DNA from: Rhodococcus sp. NBC_00297
GTDB lineage: Bacteria; Actinomycetota; Actinomycetes; Mycobacteriales; Mycobacteriaceae
Assembly (NCBI RefSeq): GCF_036173065.1
Contig: NZ_CP108041.1
Location: forward strand, 2,731,001-2,795,000
Reading direction: 5' to 3'
DNA: 64,000 bases
The position numbers were made by a program, and so were the translations under genes. Under the pieces are notes generated by a model. That model did not search any database and was not told the DNA's origin. It saw only the letters and a program-made list of their open reading frames with translations. Below are positions 1 to 7,190 of the stretch, one piece after another. The stretch's first letter is position 1; each line of letters begins with the position of its first letter.

Positions 1-517
1 TCTTGATGGCCTTCTTCGCCGCCCGCGCGTTGCGTCCGACCAGCACGTCGACGTAGAGGAACCCGTCGAGGTGGCCCACCTCGTGCTGCAGCATGCGCGC
101 GAAGAAACCGTGCCCCTCGATGTCGACGGGCTCACCCTTCGCATCGGTTCCGGTGACCCGCGCCCACTCGGCCCGACCCGTCGGGTGCTGCTCGCCGGGA
201 ACCGAGAGGCACCCCTCGTCGTCGTCGTCCGGATCGGGCATCGTCTCGGGAATCTCCGACGTCTCGAGAACCGGGTTGATCACCTCGCCGCGGCGGCGCG
301 TCACCGTGCCGTCCTCGCTGTGGTCGGGGCAGTCGTAGATGAACAGACGGAGCGGTTCACCCACCTGGTTGGCGGCCAGTCCGACACCCTTGGCGGCCTC
401 GAGCGTGTCGTACATGTCCGCGATCAACGTCTCGAGTTCCGCGGGCGACGCCGTGACCTGCTGGGTGGGGGTGTGCAGCACCGGGTCACCGACGATACGG
501 ATGGGGAGAATTGCCAT
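1..517 (-). CDS. def: Peptide deformylase (3' end outside window)
   Basis: Removes the N-terminal formyl group from nascent proteins; a cytoplasmic metalloenzyme. About 172 residues are visible and the C-terminus runs off the left edge. All three family motifs are present: GVGLAANQ (about 44-51), EGCLS with the metal-binding Cys at about 102, and HEVGHLDG with the two metal-binding His at about 144-151. An acidic insertion (about 93-100) precedes motif 2. The start is ATG at 515-517. The gene is divergent from the DUF3263 gene, as in the M. tuberculosis def region. Identification is firm. Confidence 0.95.
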   Translation of the reverse strand, partial: MAILPIRIVGDPVLHTPTQQVTASPAELETLIADMYDTLEAAKGVGLAANQVGEPLRLFIYDCPDHSEDGTVTRRRGEVINPVLETSEIPETMPDPDDDDEGCLSVPGEQHPTGRAEWARVTGTDAKGEPVDIEGHGFFARMLQHEVGHLDGFLYVDVLVGRNARAAKKAIK

Positions 518-788
518 GGTCCAGAAGGATACTGCCCGCCCGGTGGACGATTTCTGGTCCGGTCGGCCGGGCCGAGACGCGCCGCGGTGTCGCCGCATCC
601 CGGAGCCCGGTCCGTGGTTAGATTGGCGGCGAACGACACGGATGTGATTCACCGCCGTGCGCGGACCTCTTCGGGTCCGGGGGACGCGCGAGAACACGGT
701 CACGGCCGGGTTCACACGGCACAGCCCGAGGTCGACGGCAGAGCTCGCGAGACGGGATGCCGAGGGCGGCACAGACGACAGGAGTGAG
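518..788. promoter_or_regulatory. Divergent intergenic spacer def / DUF3263
   Basis: A 271-base spacer lies between two outward-reading genes and must hold promoters for both. I see no convincing operator or -35/-10 pair and no RNA structure. The only clear signal is GGAG at 781-784, the ribosome binding site of the rightward gene. Confidence 0.4.
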
Positions 789-1097
789 ATGGACAGCGCT
801 GCAGCGCGAAGTCACGGGCGAGCCGACGGGGCCGACGAGCCGAGTGACGGACTCTCCCGCCGGGAACACGACATTCTCTCGTTCGAGCGCCAATGGTGGA
901 AGTACGCCGGCGCGAAGGAAGAAGCGATCAAGGAACTGTTCGACATGTCGGCGACCCGCTACTACCAGGTGCTCAACGCCCTGGTGGACAAGCCGGAGGC
1001 GCTGGCCGCGGACCCGATGCTCGTGAAGCGCCTGCGACGTCTGCGCGCGAGCCGGCAGAAGGCACGCGCTGCGCGTCGACTCGGCTTCGAGATCTGA
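789..1097 (+). CDS. DUF3263 family protein
   Basis: Small cytoplasmic protein of 102 residues with no assigned function. The conserved core (about 22-80) contains [12 protein letters not shown], an aromatic QWWKY stretch and a segment predicted to be helical ([18 protein letters not shown]) that resembles a DNA-binding helix-turn-helix. The C-terminus is Arg-rich ([18 protein letters not shown]), which suggests nucleic-acid binding; that is inference. ATG at 789 is chosen because GGAG lies 4 bases upstream, although the frame stays open further left. The gene occupies the Rv0430-like position between def and the LytR_C gene. Confidence 0.85.
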   Translation: MDSAAARSHGRADGADEPSDGLSRREHDILSFERQWWKYAGAKEEAIKELFDMSATRYYQVLNALVDKPEALAADPMLVKRLRRLRASRQKARAARRLGFEI

Positions 1098-1157
1098 CGG
1101 GTGTCGTCCCGCGCCGCCCCGGGTCACCCGGTTCGGCCGAGTCGCTAGGCTCGCAGC

Positions 1158-1703
1158 GTGACTGATCAGACCCCCGCGAGCACTCCGACCCCGGACTCGT
1201 CCGGCCCACCGTTGCGAGCGCTGGCCATGGTTCTGCTGTCGCTGGCCGTCGTCTTCGCAGGTCTCGGCTTCTTCTCCCTCACGGGCTCGGACGAGGACAC
1301 GCCCACCTCCACGGCAGCGGCCGTGACCACCACCGCCGCTGCCGCAGCACCCGCCGCGCCGCAGTCCGACGCGAGCGCCGGGTCGGCCGCCACGACGACG
1401 ACCAGTGCGCCGTCCTCCACCACGGCCGCGGCACAGTCGTTGCGCGTCCTCAACAACAGCAATGTCAGCGGACTGGCCGCCGAGGTGGCGCAGACGCTCG
1501 AGTCGGCCGGTTTCACGGTCGGCGAGACCGGCAACTACAGCAGCGGCACCATCGCGGCCTCCACGGTCTACTACGACCCGTCGGTGTCCGGTCAGCAAGC
1601 CGAGGCCGAACGCATCGCGACCACACTGGGCTTCGGTGTCGAACCACGTTTCGAGGGCATCGAGTCCTCCACGCCCGGCATCATCGTCATCGTCACCGGG
1701 TGA
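1158..1703 (+). CDS. LytR_C domain membrane-anchored protein
   Basis: A 181-residue protein with one membrane segment at about 22-44. A low-complexity Thr/Ala/Ser linker (about 46-92) follows, then a LytR/CpsA/Psr C-terminal (LytR_C) domain (about 95-181) starting LRVLNNSNVSGLA. The topology suggests a cytoplasmic N-terminus and an extracytoplasmic domain across the cell wall region. It lacks the catalytic LCP domain, so it is probably not a ligase itself. Start is GTG at 1158. The position matches Rv0431 of M. tuberculosis. The precise role is unknown. Confidence 0.8.
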   Translation: MTDQTPASTPTPDSSGPPLRALAMVLLSLAVVFAGLGFFSLTGSDEDTPTSTAAAVTTTAAAAAPAAPQSDASAGSAATTTTSAPSSTTAAAQSLRVLNNSNVSGLAAEVAQTLESAGFTVGETGNYSSGTIAASTVYYDPSVSGQQAEAERIATTLGFGVEPRFEGIESSTPGIIVIVTG

Positions 1704-1750
1704 CTAGAGTTCAGGTCAGCACGTCCCCACACATCTAGGAGACCTTCACC

Positions 1751-2482
1751 ATGGCCAGCTGGAAGCGCAGCCGAGTCGCACCTCGCACCCTCGTCGTGGC
1801 GCCTCTCGCCGCAGTAGCCCTGTTCGGCATGGTGGCCTGCAGCAACGGCGAGGAAGCCAGCGACGTCGCCGGCACGACCCCGCCCGTCTTCACCAGCTCC
1901 GCCGCGCCCGCGGGTTCCGAGCACGGCGAGGAGTCCCACAGCGCGGGCGGCGAGGGTTCCGAGGGAGGGGGCTCGGCGACCGAGGCCGCGATGACCGGCG
2001 ACCTGCGCAGCCCCGAGGGCGAGACCATGGGCACGGTCTCCTTCGCCGAGGTCGACGGACACCTCGAGGTCACTGTCGAGGCTGAGGGTCTGACCCCCGG
2101 CTTCCACGGCCTGCACATGCATCAGAACCCCGTGTGCGAGCCCGATTCGGTCGCTCCCACCGGCGGCGAGCCCGGCGCATTCCTGTCCGCCGGCGGTCAC
2201 CTGCAGGTGAACGGCAACACCGGCCACCCGGCCAGCGGCGACCTGACCTCGCTGCAGGTGCGTGAGGACGGCACCGCCGACCTCACGACGACGACCGACT
2301 CGGTCACGCTCGACGACCTACGCGGCGGTGTGGCCGTCATCGTCCACTCGGGCGCCGACAACTTCGCCAACATCCCGACGCGCTACACGCTGCCCGACGG
2401 CCAGCCCGTTCCCGACGCGACGACCCTCAGCACGGGCGACGCCGGCAGCCGCGTCGCCTGCGCGGTCGCCGAGTCCGAGTAG
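1751..2482 (+). CDS. sodC: Cu/Zn superoxide dismutase, lipoprotein
   Basis: Dismutates superoxide outside the cytoplasmic membrane. The 243-residue precursor has a lipoprotein signal peptide with the lipobox ending at Cys30 (MVAC), then a Gly/Ser/Glu-rich spacer (31-80). The catalytic domain follows, with HMH (about 122-124), GGH (about 148-150), TGHP (about 157-160) and VHSGADN (about 198-204) as copper-site and structural segments. The terminal GDAGSRVAC is typical of the family. Start is ATG at 1751, with weak AGGAG-type spacing upstream. Synteny with M. tuberculosis sodC (Rv0432) supports the call. Confidence 0.95.
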   Translation: MASWKRSRVAPRTLVVAPLAAVALFGMVACSNGEEASDVAGTTPPVFTSSAAPAGSEHGEESHSAGGEGSEGGGSATEAAMTGDLRSPEGETMGTVSFAEVDGHLEVTVEAEGLTPGFHGLHMHQNPVCEPDSVAPTGGEPGAFLSAGGHLQVNGNTGHPASGDLTSLQVREDGTADLTTTTDSVTLDDLRGGVAVIVHSGADNFANIPTRYTLPDGQPVPDATTLSTGDAGSRVACAVAESE

Positions 2483-2523
2483 ACGGGCACGTCCCCCTGA
2501 AGAACGAGTCGAGATCGACCACG

Positions 2524-3639
2524 GTGCCGTTCGCCGGGTCGGAGCGTCCGACCATCGGCGTCGAGTGGGAGATCGCGCTCGTCGACCGCGTGTCGCGGGA
2601 TCTGTCGAACACCGCGTCCGAGGTGATGGACGGCGTCGTGGAGCTCGCTGGAGCGCACACGCCGCGCGTGACGAAGGAACTCCTGCGCAACACGGTCGAG
2701 TTGGTGACCGACATCTGCGACACCGTCGGTGAAGCGATCGACAATCTGAGCGAGTCGCTGGATCTGGTGCGCCGCGCCGCGGATCCGTTGGGAGTCGACC
2801 TGTTCTGCGCCGGGACACACCCGTTCGCCGAGTGGTCGTCGCAACAGCTCACCGCGGCCCCGCATTACGACGAGCTGATCGAGCGCACACAGTGGTGGGG
2901 TCGGCAGATGCTGATCTGGGGCGTCCACGTCCACGTCGGACTCCGCTCGGCCGACCGGGTCTTCCCGATTCTCAACTCGATCCTGCTGCAGTACCCGCAC
3001 CTGCTCGCGCTGTCCGCGTCGTCCCCGATGTGGGCCGGGTCGGACACCGGCTACGCCAGCAACCGCGCGCTCATGTTCCAGCAGCTCCCCACCGCGGGAC
3101 TGCCGTTCCAGTTCGAGACCTGGTCGCAGTTCGAGGGTTTTGTGCACGACCAGATGAAGACCGGCGTCATCTCGCAGCTCGGCGGCATGCACTGGGACAT
3201 CCGTCCCGTGCCGCGGCTCGGCACCATCGAGATCAGGGTGTGCGACGGGGTGTCCACCAAGCGTGAGCTCGGTGCCCTGGTCGCCCTGATCCACTGCCTC
3301 GTGGTGTATCTCGACGAACGGCTCGATGCCGGCGAGCCGTTGTTCACGATCCCGCCGTGGCACGTGCAGGAGAACAAGTGGCGCGCCGCGCGGTACGGGT
3401 TGGACGCCGAGATCGTGCTCGACGCCGACAGCAACGAGCGGCTCATGACCGACGACCTGTTCGACCTGCTGGAGAAGCTCACCCCGATCGCCGTACGGCT
3501 GGGGTGCGCGGACGAGCTGGGCCGCGTCGCGGACATCCCGCGCCAAGGTGCGTCGTATCAGCGTCAGCGTGCCGTGGCGGAGAGGTCGGGGGGCGACCTC
3601 ATCGCCGTCGTCGACTCGCTGATCTCCGAACTTCGCTGA
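2524..3639 (+). CDS. Carboxylate-amine ligase, glutamate-cysteine ligase family 2 (YbdK type)
   Basis: A 371-residue ATP-dependent enzyme of the GCS2 family, which joins an amine to the gamma-carboxylate of glutamate or a related acid. Family hallmarks are the N-terminal GVEWEIALVD (about 13-22), the central WGVHVHVGL (about 131-139) and HWDIRPVPRLGTIEIRVCD (about 220-238). Members are annotated as putative glutamate-cysteine ligases, but the physiological substrate is uncertain; mycothiol producers do not need glutathione. Start is GTG at 2524. The neighbour order with sodC matches Rv0432-Rv0433. Confidence 0.85.
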   Translation: MPFAGSERPTIGVEWEIALVDRVSRDLSNTASEVMDGVVELAGAHTPRVTKELLRNTVELVTDICDTVGEAIDNLSESLDLVRRAADPLGVDLFCAGTHPFAEWSSQQLTAAPHYDELIERTQWWGRQMLIWGVHVHVGLRSADRVFPILNSILLQYPHLLALSASSPMWAGSDTGYASNRALMFQQLPTAGLPFQFETWSQFEGFVHDQMKTGVISQLGGMHWDIRPVPRLGTIEIRVCDGVSTKRELGALVALIHCLVVYLDERLDAGEPLFTIPPWHVQENKWRAARYGLDAEIVLDADSNERLMTDDLFDLLEKLTPIAVRLGCADELGRVADIPRQGASYQRQRAVAERSGGDLIAVVDSLISELR

Positions 3640-3654
3640 CCAGAACCTCGCTGA

Positions 3655-4002
3655 TCAGGCTCGGTCGTTGCGCTCGTCGTCGCGGAGATCGTCGACCATG
3701 AAGAGGTCGTCCCGGCTGCTGTGCTCGCGGTAGGCGACCTGGCCCACGGTGTGCGCGATGATCGGCGCCGTGAGCACCGTGAAGACGCCCACGAGGAAGA
3801 TCATCCAGATGTCGACGTTGCCGCGCAGGCTGATGAACGCGCCGATGAGAATCAGGATCAACCCCACCACCTGAGGCTTGGTGGCGGCGTGCATGCGGGA
3901 CAACGTGTCCGGGAAGCGGACGACTCCGATGGCCGCAGTGAGCGCGAGGATCGATCCCAGGATGATCATCGTTCCGCTGATGATGTCGGCGACGAGCTTC
4001 AT
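3655..4002 (-). CDS. mnhG: Mrp/Mnh Na+/H+ antiporter subunit G
   Basis: Last gene of the antiporter operon; 115 residues with three membrane segments (about 8-30, 38-58, 66-88) and a charged C-terminal tail (DDLFMVDDLRDDERNDRA). The FPDTLSRMHAATKPQ stretch between the first two segments is the MnhG/PhaG hallmark. G is a small accessory subunit needed for assembly and function of the Mrp complex. ATG at 4000-4002 overlaps the stop of mnhF by four bases, so the two are translationally coupled. Confidence 0.93.
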   Translation of the reverse strand: MKLVADIISGTMIILGSILALTAAIGVVRFPDTLSRMHAATKPQVVGLILILIGAFISLRGNVDIWMIFLVGVFTVLTAPIIAHTVGQVAYREHSSRDDLFMVDDLRDDERNDRA

Positions 4003-4349
4003 CGCTTCTCCTGCCGTCTGTCGCGGGATTCGGTGTCGCGTGGGGGATGAGGCGTGCGTGCTGCGGCAGCGGCGGCGGCCTTCCGCTTCTCCGGAGTGTC
4101 GGAGACGCGGAATCGTGCGACGCTGACGGAGCCGACGAAGCCGACGACGGACAGCGCGACGATGGACGGCACCAATGTGGTGTCCCGGCTGTAGACGGAC
4201 CAGACCATGACACCGCACACCGTCAGCGCGATGATGGTGTCCACTGCCACGAGTCGGTCCAAGGAGTCGGGCCCGGCCAGCAAGCGGTACGCGGTGATCA
4301 CGGCGGCCGCGAGGAGCATGACCCCCGAGATGGTGAGAACGACGGTCAC
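3999..4349 (-). CDS. mnhF: Mrp/Mnh Na+/H+ antiporter subunit F
   Basis: A 116-residue small membrane subunit with three predicted helices (about 3-25, 35-55, 60-80). It has the MnhF/PhaF signature around AGPDSLDRLVAVDTI and a basic Ala/Arg-rich cytoplasmic tail of about 30 residues. F subunits belong to the hetero-oligomeric Mrp antiporter and in some systems affect bile salt or Na+ tolerance. It overlaps mnhE and mnhG by four bases on each side. Confidence 0.92.
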   Translation of the reverse strand: MTVVLTISGVMLLAAAVITAYRLLAGPDSLDRLVAVDTIIALTVCGVMVWSVYSRDTTLVPSIVALSVVGFVGSVSVARFRVSDTPEKRKAAAAAAARTPHPPRDTESRDRRQEKR

Positions 4350-4987
4350 GGGCGGTCCTTCTTCCGGGAGTCACCGGTCGTCTCGGAGTAATCCGCGGAG
4401 ATGTCGTCGATCGTGTCGGCCACGGAGTCGACGTCACTGTCGTCCGTCGGCGCGACGATGCTTGCTGGATGCCACTCGAGGTCACGCTCGAATGCGGCGA
4501 TGAAGGCCGACTCGTAGGTGCGGACAATGGTGCGGAACTGGTCCACGGCATCGGGTTTGCCGACATCGAGGACGTGAATGTAGAGAACTCGATCCTCGCG
4601 GTCGATGTCCAGCACCATCGTGCCCGGAACCATGTTCAACGCGTCGACCATGAACGTGAGCACGAGATCCGACTTGATCTCCACGGGATATCGCAACACC
4701 GCGTTCACCGGCGGTGGACCGGGACGGATCGCCGCCCACGCGACCTGAACACTGGACTGAGCAGCGTAGTAGACGAGGACGACCACCAGTCGGACCACCG
4801 ACAGCGGGTGCACCCGGCCCTCGACCGGAACCCTCGGCAGCGCCAGGACTGTCATCACGAAGAGTCCGACCACGATCCCGCCGAGAACGTTCGCAGCGGA
4901 GAGGTTGCCCCACAACAACACCCACACCCCGGTGAGCCATGCCAGAAGCGCAGCCTTGAGGGCTATGTCACGACCCATGACGGTCAT
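4346..4987 (-). CDS. mnhE: Mrp/Mnh Na+/H+ antiporter subunit E
   Basis: A 213-residue MnhE/PhaE-type subunit. Two or three N-terminal membrane segments (about 10-55, 62-85) are followed by a soluble domain (about 95-175) carrying PGTMVLDID and LYIHVLDV, which are typical of MnhE. A non-conserved acidic tail (about 180-213) ends the protein. The subunit is required for antiporter assembly. Four-base overlaps with mnhD and mnhF place it inside a single transcription unit. Confidence 0.92.
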   Translation of the reverse strand: MTVMGRDIALKAALLAWLTGVWVLLWGNLSAANVLGGIVVGLFVMTVLALPRVPVEGRVHPLSVVRLVVVLVYYAAQSSVQVAWAAIRPGPPPVNAVLRYPVEIKSDLVLTFMVDALNMVPGTMVLDIDREDRVLYIHVLDVGKPDAVDQFRTIVRTYESAFIAAFERDLEWHPASIVAPTDDSDVDSVADTIDDISADYSETTGDSRKKDRP

Positions 4988-6624
4988 CGTCCCCCCTCCG
5001 ACGTGTCGCGTCCGTCCGCGTAGGTGACGGGATCCTCGACGGTGCCCAGAACAGCGGTGATGTAGACGTTCCGATCGCGGAGGTCCTCCGCGGCCCGATC
5101 ACTGATGCCGATGAACGGGCCGGCGAAGACGGTCAGCGACAGGCCGACAGCGACCAGGCCGATCGTCGGGACGAGCATTCCCACCGGCATGCGGCCCGGG
5201 TCGACGCGCGAGTCGAAATCCACGTCGCTGGCGTTGTCCAGTAGTGCGGTCGGAGAGTCGTCGGACACGCCACCTTCCGGCGCGTCGGCGCGCGCCCGCC
5301 AGAACGCCTTGGTCCACACACGGGCCACGACGTAGAGGGTGAGGAGGCTGGTGACCGTGCCACCGGCGACGAGTATCCAGGCGAGGGAACTCGCCTTGTC
5401 TGCGCCGGCCTGCAGTAGTGCGACCTTGCCGATGAAACCGGAGAACGGCGGAATGCCACCGAGATTCAGAGCGGGAACGAGGAACAGGATGGCCAACAAC
5501 GGGCTCGCGGCAGCCAGACCGCCCAGGCGACGCAGGGACGACGATCCGGCCTGACGCTCGATGAGGCCGACGACGAGGAACAGCGTGGTCTGCACGAGGA
5601 TGTGGTGCGCCACGTAATACACGGAGCCGGACAACCCTGCCTTGGTGGACAGCGCGACACCGAAGATCATGTAGCCGATGTGCGAGACCAGCGTGAACGA
5701 GAGCAGACGCTTGATCTCGCTCTGGGCGATGGCACCGAAGATGCCGATGACCATCGTGAGCAACCCGGCGACGAGGAGCACGTTGTCCATCGCACCGTCC
5801 GGGAACAGCAGCGTGTGGGTGCGCATGATGGCGTACACACCCACCTTGGTGAGCAGGCCCGCGAACACGGCGGTGACCGGCGCGGGCGCTGTCGGGTACG
5901 AGTCGGGGAGCCAGGCCGACAGCGGGAAGACCGCGGCCTTGATGCCGAACGCGACGAGGAGGATCGAGAAGATCGCGAGCCGCGTGCCCTGCGGGATGTC
6001 GTCGAAACGCAGCGCGAGCTGGGCGAAGTTCAGGGTGCCCGTGGCCGCGTACGTGGCGGCGATGCCCGCCAGGAAGATCATCGACGAGACGACGGAGACC
6101 ATGACGTACGAGACGCCCGCTCGCACGCGTTCGGCGCTGGCGCCGAGCGTCAGCAACACGAACGATGCGACGAGCAGTACCTCGAAACCGACGTACAGGT
6201 TGAACAGATCGCCGGCCAGGAACGCATTGCTGACGCCCGCGGTGAGGGCGAGGTAGGTGGGCAGGAAGATCGAGACGGGCTGATTCGCGTCGCCGTCCCG
6301 GATGCCCTGGCCCACTGCGTAGACGATGACCGCCAGCAGGACGATGGACGACACGACGAGCATCAGCGCGGACAGCCGATCGACCACCAGCGTGATGCCC
6401 ATCGGGGCCTCCCACCCGCCGACCTGCAGAGCCGTGGTGCCGTCTCGGTCGGCAAGATAGAGGAGCACGCACGAGACGGCCGTGACCGCGACGAGCGCCG
6501 CGATGGTGACCACTCGCTGAGCGCGCGGCTTGCGACCCAGGACGAGGCACAGCGCCGCAGCGAGAAGTGGGATCACGACGGGGAGGGGCGTGAGGGTCCC
6601 GATGATCGTCGGCGACAGCGTCAT
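4984..6624 (-). CDS. mnhD: Mrp/Mnh Na+/H+ antiporter subunit D
   Basis: A 546-residue polytopic protein with about 14 helices of the proton-conducting transporter family, homologous to NuoM/NuoN of complex I. The central domain (about 130-420) has the expected conserved charged and Pro-rich segments (YVGFEVLLVASFVLL, AFGIKAAVFPLSAWLPDSYP, LVSHIGYMIFG). It is one of the two large ion-translocating subunits. The C-terminal 130 residues include a hydrophilic insertion (about 440-480) and a final membrane segment. Four-base overlaps with mnhC and mnhE. Confidence 0.95.
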   Translation of the reverse strand: MTLSPTIIGTLTPLPVVIPLLAAALCLVLGRKPRAQRVVTIAALVAVTAVSCVLLYLADRDGTTALQVGGWEAPMGITLVVDRLSALMLVVSSIVLLAVIVYAVGQGIRDGDANQPVSIFLPTYLALTAGVSNAFLAGDLFNLYVGFEVLLVASFVLLTLGASAERVRAGVSYVMVSVVSSMIFLAGIAATYAATGTLNFAQLALRFDDIPQGTRLAIFSILLVAFGIKAAVFPLSAWLPDSYPTAPAPVTAVFAGLLTKVGVYAIMRTHTLLFPDGAMDNVLLVAGLLTMVIGIFGAIAQSEIKRLLSFTLVSHIGYMIFGVALSTKAGLSGSVYYVAHHILVQTTLFLVVGLIERQAGSSSLRRLGGLAAASPLLAILFLVPALNLGGIPPFSGFIGKVALLQAGADKASSLAWILVAGGTVTSLLTLYVVARVWTKAFWRARADAPEGGVSDDSPTALLDNASDVDFDSRVDPGRMPVGMLVPTIGLVAVGLSLTVFAGPFIGISDRAAEDLRDRNVYITAVLGTVEDPVTYADGRDTSEGGR

Positions 6625-7190
6625 CGGGAGTCACCCGCCGGCGAGGAGACGTCGTCACGGTCGCGGAACTTGCCCTCGTGGAGATCCTCGTAGCACTCGA
6701 GGTCCTCACGGTTGGCGATCTGGTCGAGAGGAATCGGGTTTCCGTCCTTGTCGAAGGCGTCTCCGGCCTCGCCGGGCTCGCCGGTGATCGGATCGTCGGA
6801 CTTGTCGCGGTCGGGAGCGTCCGCGAGGCTACGACGCGTGAGGACCTTGGTGTCCTCGGGGTCGTTCTCGACGACGTCCGCGACGTTGATCGTGTACGAC
6901 CGGTAGGCCAGGGCCAGCACGAAGGCGGCAATGCCCATCGTGATGACGATGGCCGTCAGGATCAACGCCTGTGCCAGCGGATCGGCGTCGCCCTCGGCGA
7001 CCTCGGACACGCGTCCCACCACCGGCGGATTTCCCGGGCCGCCGCCGGCTGTGAGGATCAGGAGATTCACTCCGTTGCCGACCAGCAGCAGGCCCAGGAG
7101 CATGCGGATGATGCTGCGCTCGATCAACAGGTAGACGCCGGCGGCGATGAGTCCTGCGATGACGACGAGCATTCCGATGTTGGCGGTCAC
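6621..7190 (-). CDS. mnhC: Mrp/Mnh Na+/H+ antiporter subunit C with long acidic tail
   Basis: A 189-residue NuoK-like subunit. Three membrane helices (about 3-22, 27-50, 72-97) include the hallmark LIERSIIRMLLGLLLVGNGVN. After about residue 105 comes an unusual 80-residue hydrophilic, Asp/Glu-rich tail (DVVENDPEDTKV ... SSPAGDSR) that I do not recognise; many MnhC proteins are about 115 residues. The tail could be a regulatory or assembly segment, which is inference. It overlaps the neighbouring genes by four bases. Confidence 0.92.
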   Translation of the reverse strand: MTANIGMLVVIAGLIAAGVYLLIERSIIRMLLGLLLVGNGVNLLILTAGGGPGNPPVVGRVSEVAEGDADPLAQALILTAIVITMGIAAFVLALAYRSYTINVADVVENDPEDTKVLTRRSLADAPDRDKSDDPITGEPGEAGDAFDKDGNPIPLDQIANREDLECYEDLHEGKFRDRDDVSSPAGDSR

